Below are positions 6,508-9,360 of a stretch of DNA of 9,360 nucleotides, one piece after another. Numbering within the stretch: position 1 is the first letter of the stretch; each line of letters starts with the position of its first letter. The translations under genes and the position numbers were made by a program. The DNA comes from Muribaculaceae bacterium (GTDB lineage Bacteria > Bacteroidota > Bacteroidia > Bacteroidales > Muribaculaceae): contig JAIDUY010000165.1 of assembly GCA_029059965.1 (NCBI GenBank), positions 1-9,360 on the forward strand. Reading direction: 5' to 3'. Below the pieces are notes generated by a model. That model made no database searches and was not told where the DNA came from. It saw only the letters and a list, made by a program, of their open reading frames with translations.

Positions 6508-8972
6508 CGCTTGATCAGACGCAGGGTCTCGACATTGCCGTCAGCGGTGGTGACGCGCACGAAGTAGCATCCTGCGGCCAGACCGCCCAGGTCCATTCCC
6601 AGGGTCGCGGTGCCCTTGCCTGCGAAAGCGGCGCGGTGCATGCCGGCGGCGTCGAAGACCTCAAGAGCCTCGATGGGCGCGGGAGCGGTGACGGTGGCAT
6701 GGCTGTCGGCGGGGTTGGGGAAGATGCCGTAGCTTGTTGTGGCAATTTCATCGACGCCGGAGTTCTCGCCGATGTGGAAGTAGACCTGAGGCGCGCCCTC
6801 GATGATTTTGGCCTGCGTGGTGGTGAGTTCGGCGAACTGGGCCACATAGGTCTTGCCCGTCTCAAGTGCTGCCGAGAGGTCGCCCGCGAAAGTCAGAGTG
6901 GCGCTCTGTCCTGCGCTGACGGGGGTGAGGGGAGCCTGGAGATAGGTCGACGACGAGCCGCCCTCCATGCCGAAGAAGTACATGCGGATGGAGTTGGTGA
7001 AGTAGCCTGCGGAGTTGGAGAGCAGGGCGGTGAGCTTGAGGTCGGAGGCCGATACGTTGTAGGGGTTGGCGTATGTGCCTGCGCCGGTCGAAGCCAGGGG
7101 AGCGTCGATGTCCGAGAGGCTGATGGAGGGAGTGCCCGAGGGAGCGATTTCGACATTGACCGTCACTCCCTGTCCGATGACATTGCCCTCGCCGTCGAGG
7201 ATTTCGAGAGTGGCCTCGCCCTTGGAGATGGCGAAAGGCAGGGAGCCGGATATGGTCACGGTCTCGCTGCTGCCGCCCATGATGTCGACCACAGCGTTGC
7301 CGATGTTGGTGATTTTGCCGTTGGCGGAGCGCAGGCGAGCCTGCACGAGGTTATAGTATTCTTCGGTGCCGTTATTCACGATTGTTGAGCGCACCATCAC
7401 GAGCTTGTTGCGGTAGAAGGGAGTCAGCGCCTCGGTGTCGCGCGAGTCGAGGCTTATTTCGGGAACGATGGGGCTGAGGGTTACATTGTCGCCGCTGATT
7501 TCCACCTTGATGGCGTTGACTTCGCCGACATAGCACAGCACGGGGAATACCTCGTTGCCGCGTCGTGCCACGGGCACGGCGCGGTAGGTGCCGTCCTGTG
7601 CGGGATAGCCTGCCGCGGGCACTTCGAGCTGACTGAAGCCGTAGCCGTAGTCCAGCTCGACGGGACCGTAGGCCGACCATACGTAGCTCTTCTCGCCGCC
7701 GTTTTCGGGAGTGAGCTCAAGGCCTATCTCGACGGTGACGGTGCCGAGCGAAGTGTTGTAGATGCCTCCGTTGGCGCTGCCGATGATTGTCTGCCGGCTG
7801 CGTGTATAGGTGGCGGTGGCGTCGAGCAGTCCGCCGCAGATTATGACGGGCGAAATCTCCGAGCCGGCCTCGGCGGGCTTGAGGCCGAAGATGGCGCTCT
7901 GGCCCAGATAGTAGCCGTCGGTGCTGCCGCCGATGCCCTGGGCGTCGGGGTCGAGGGTGACGATGGAGTAGTAGCCGTCGCTCATGCCGCCCCAGCCCCA
8001 GTTGACGTGGAAGAAGCCGTCGGCGCTGCGGTAGCCGTCGATGACGAATGCGTGGCCTATGCTCTGGTTGGCGCCGTCGTAGTAGACGGGATGACCGGCG
8101 GCGAGCTCGCCGTGGAGCATGGTGCTCCATTGCGGCAGGGTGAAGAAGTCGCGGCTGAGGTAGCGCGCGCTCTTGTCGTAGTTGAAGTTACGGATAAGTC
8201 CGATGGCGGCAGCCGCGCCTTGGGCGCCGGAGCCGTCGGGGCTGTAGCCCATGTTGCAGCTCACGCCGACGGCGTACATCAGCGTGGCCACGGCGTTCTT
8301 CTCGGCCTCTGTGCTCTCGCTGTTGTAGATGTCGGTCATGTTGTCCCAGTCGAAAGTAGTGGCTGCGTAGTCGAAGCTCAGTGTCTGTCCGTTCCAGGTG
8401 TAGCTGTGCGTGCCGACGCCGGTCTGCGGGTACTCGTAGGCCTTCATCACCTGCGCCACTGCCGTAGCCACACATCCGGTGTAGGTCGGATAGACATCAC
8501 CGCCGCTCTCGACGGTGGGGCAGAGCAGGTTGTAGGGTGCGTCCTGGTTCCAGCGTGTCTTGGCGATGGGTGCGATGTCGGTCAGGGCGGGGTTGGCAGG
8601 GGCGGCGAGCACCTGTGCGCCGTGTTCGGCGGCATAGGCTATGATTGCCGAGTACTGGGCGAGCCAGCCCTGCATGGCCGGGGGAATGTTGTCGGGGTCG
8701 AAAATACCGTTGTCGCTGTAGCCGAGCACGGCGGGAGCCACGTCGTCGGCCGAAAGGACAAGGTAGCCTCCTGCGGCTGCGGGCAGCACATAGACTGTAT
8801 TGAAGCCGTTCTCGGCCATGGTGTAGGTAGTCGATGCGCTCAGGGGAGCCATGGTGCCTGTCATGCCGCCGGCGGCGGCCAGGGCCTCGTCGACGGTGAG
8901 CTGTCGGGCGCTTGCCGCCGGAACCGCAAGTGCGATGGCGATGGCGCCGAGGAGGATGCGTGATGTTTTCAT
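6504..8972 (-). CDS. Secreted C10-family cysteine protease (streptopain/interpain-like) with T9SS C-terminal sorting domain
   Basis: This 822-residue secreted protease starts with a Sec signal peptide (residues 1-22, MKTSRILLGAIAIALAVPAA..ARQ). A prodomain of about 115 residues follows (TVDEALAA... to about 138) and includes GGYLVLSADDVAPAVLGYSD, typical of SpeB-type propeptides. The catalytic domain covers roughly 139-370. Cys167 lies in YTGCVATAVAQVMKAY, His307 in SIGHAFVIDGY, and FHVNWGWGG (321-329) supplies the conserved Asn-Trp that completes the papain-like active site. Repeated DGY/DGYY turns also fit C10 enzymes. Residues about 371-740 form an unassigned beta-rich region, probably Ig-like modules. 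The last 74 residues (GIFPNPADSH... to GCYFVRVTTADGNVETLRLIKR) are a Por secretion tail, so the protein is exported by type IX secretion and probably anchored at the surface. Size and order resemble interpain A and periodontain. It is the first gene of the operon; substrates are unknown. Confidence 0.95.
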   Translation of the reverse strand: MKTSRILLGAIAIALAVPAASARQLTVDEALAAAGGMTGTMAPLSASTTYTMAENGFNTVYVLPAAAGGYLVLSADDVAPAVLGYSDNGIFDPDNIPPAMQGWLAQYSAIIAYAAEHGAQVLAAPANPALTDIAPIAKTRWNQDAPYNLLCPTVESGGDVYPTYTGCVATAVAQVMKAYEYPQTGVGTHSYTWNGQTLSFDYAATTFDWDNMTDIYNSESTEAEKNAVATLMYAVGVSCNMGYSPDGSGAQGAAAAIGLIRNFNYDKSARYLSRDFFTLPQWSTMLHGELAAGHPVYYDGANQSIGHAFVIDGYRSADGFFHVNWGWGGMSDGYYSIVTLDPDAQGIGGSTDGYYLGQSAIFGLKPAEAGSEISPVIICGGLLDATATYTRSRQTIIGSANGGIYNTSLGTVTVEIGLELTPENGGEKSYVWSAYGPVELDYGYGFSQLEVPAAGYPAQDGTYRAVPVARRGNEVFPVLCYVGEVNAIKVEISGDNVTLSPIVPEISLDSRDTEALTPFYRNKLVMVRSTIVNNGTEEYYNLVQARLRSANGKITNIGNAVVDIMGGSSETVTISGSLPFAISKGEATLEILDGEGNVIGQGVTVNVEIAPSGTPSISLSDIDAPLASTGAGTYANPYNVSASDLKLTALLSNSAGYFTNSIRMYFFGMEGGSSSTYLQAPLTPVSAGQSATLTFAGDLSAALETGKTYVAQFAELTTTQAKIIEGAPQVYFHIGENSGVDEIATTSYGIFPNPADSHATVTAPAPIEALEVFDAAGMHRAAFAGKGTATLGMDLGGLAAGCYFVRVTTADGNVETLRLIKR

Positions 8973-9097
8973 ATCTGTGTGTTAGTTTGTTGCTGTGATG
9001 AACTGCCCGTGTCCGCCGGGGCGGGACAGTCGGGCTTGTGGCCGGAGCCTTAACTATGCTCCACGTATATTAACGCGTGCGTGGGCGTAGGGTTTGG

Positions 9098-9105
9098 CAA
9101 ATTTA
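9098..9105 (-). promoter_or_regulatory. Putative -7 box of the protease-sugar operon promoter
   Basis: Read on the minus strand, 9105-9098 is TAAATTTG, an exact match to the Bacteroides -7 consensus TAnnTTTG. I find no good -33 TTTG at the usual 19-21 bp spacing; the nearest minus-strand TTTG (9121-9118) is only 12 bp upstream. The promoter may therefore be weak, activator-dependent, or wrongly placed. If correct it would drive all seven genes down to fcl, because no gap inside the run is large enough for an obvious second promoter. Confidence 0.4.
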
Positions 9106-9123
9106 GGCATTTTTTCGCAAAAG

Positions 9124-9155
9124 CTTGGGGATTTCGCCTCAAAAGATTAAATTTG
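9124..9155 (+). promoter_or_regulatory. Putative Bacteroidetes-type promoter of ftsE
   Basis: CTTG (9124-9127) and TAAATTTG (9148-9155) lie on the plus strand 20 bp apart. This matches the Bacteroides -33 TTTG (three of four) and -7 TAnnTTTG (exact) with ideal spacing. Transcription would begin near 9161, leaving a leader of about 20 nt before the ftsE ATG at 9182. Confidence 0.6.
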
Positions 9156-9181
9156 CATACTCAAAAAACACCGCCCGAGGA

Positions 9182-9360
9182 ATGTCTGAAATCATAAAAT
9201 ATAAAGGAGTGACCATACTGCGCAACGAGCATGTGGCGCTCAAGGATATCGATCTGCGCGTCGGTACCGGCGAGTTCGTCTATCTGCTCGGGCGTGTCGG
9301 CATCGGCAAGACATCGCTGATGAAGTCGCTCTACGCCGAAGTGCCCGTGGCCTCGGGAGA
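9182..9360 (+). CDS. ftsE: Cell-division ABC transporter ATP-binding protein FtsE, N-terminal part (cut by window edge)
   Basis: The ATG at 9182 opens a frame that stays open to the window end, 59 full codons. The product begins MSEIIKYKGVTILRNEHVAL, followed by LKDIDLRVGTGEFVYLLGRVG and the Walker A P-loop GRVGIGKTS (37-45), then LMKSLYAEVPVASG. EFVYLLGRVGIGKTSLMKSLYAE closely follows the FtsE pattern of Bacteroidetes, where FtsE is the cytoplasmic ATPase that with membrane partner FtsX drives peptidoglycan hydrolysis at the division septum. The ABC signature and Walker B lie beyond the window, so another ABC ATPase is not formally excluded. GAGGA directly before the ATG is probably too close to act as a Shine-Dalgarno site. 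It is divergent from the protease operon and functionally unrelated to it. Confidence 0.85.
   Translation, partial: MSEIIKYKGVTILRNEHVALKDIDLRVGTGEFVYLLGRVGIGKTSLMKSLYAEVPVASG

Larger units (their letters stand above)
8973..9181. promoter_or_regulatory. Divergent intergenic region between the C10 protease gene and ftsE
   Basis: These 209 bases contain no reading frame I can support. They hold one promoter for each side, described separately, whose -7 boxes GCAAATTTA (9097-9105) and TAAATTTGC (9148-9156) form a perfect 9-bp inverted repeat with 42 bp between the arms. On the protease side a leader of roughly 120 nt would result. It contains a small possible hairpin, GGAGC (9044-9048) with GCTCC (9058-9062), and a GC-rich patch at 9010-9028. 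I see no riboswitch or attenuator of a known class. Confidence 0.5.

Noticed and set aside
7900..8045. Repeated GTAGCCGTCG words in the protease gene, considered as a DNA repeat
   Set aside because: They encode recurring Asp-Gly-Tyr turns typical of C10 proteases with the same preferred codons; spacing is irregular, so this is not an independent repeat element.
8007..8963. A 318-codon plus-strand open frame opposite the protease prodomain and catalytic domain
   Set aside because: It is antisense to the conserved C10 active-site region and rich in Val/Gly/Ala/Asp with no domain; a shadow.
1..9360. CRISPR arrays, tRNA or rRNA genes, transposases or insertion-sequence ends
   Set aside because: I looked on both strands and saw no regularly spaced repeats, no cloverleaf-like sequence, no transposase or integrase motifs, and no terminal inverted repeats with target duplications.

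Overview
The window reads as GC-rich chromosome from a member of the Bacteroidetes, most likely the order Bacteroidales; a gut Muribaculaceae-type genome would fit, but this is inference. Three things support it: a secreted C10 protease ending in a type IX secretion (Por secretion tail) domain, promoter -7 boxes of the Bacteroides form TAnnTTTG, and an FtsE of the kind usual in this phylum.

Layout from left to right. Bases 1-556 (minus) hold the first 185 codons of a secreted CE2-type SGNH esterase, cut by the window edge. An AT-rich spacer (557-709) carries its promoter. A 54-codon reading frame of unknown function follows on the plus strand (710-874). A strong GC-rich hairpin (901-939) then separates it from a long convergent gene run.

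From 8972 down to 952 seven minus-strand genes lie head to tail, with gaps of 20 bp or less or with overlaps, so they look like one operon. In order of transcription they are: a C10 (streptopain/interpain-like) cysteine protease with a T9SS tail; a lipoprotein of unknown function, coupled to it by an ATGA overlap; a membrane acyltransferase of family 3; a DegT/DnrJ/EryC1 sugar aminotransferase of the EpsN/PglE type; a HAD phosphatase; GDP-mannose 4,6-dehydratase (gmd); and GDP-L-fucose synthase (fcl).

The last five genes form a surface-sugar module: GDP-mannose to GDP-L-fucose by gmd and fcl, an amino-sugar step, a phosphatase, and an O-acylation step at the membrane. The first two concern a secreted protease. 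The pairing is notable because T9SS cargo is anchored to A-LPS in related bacteria, and A-LPS synthesis needs sugars of this general kind. Whether the two halves work together here is a hypothesis.

At the right end (9182 onward, plus) ftsE begins and is cut by the window. The 209-bp region between it and the protease gene holds two divergent promoters whose -7 boxes form a 9-bp inverted repeat.

The long plus-strand open frames across the operon are antisense shadows produced by high GC content.
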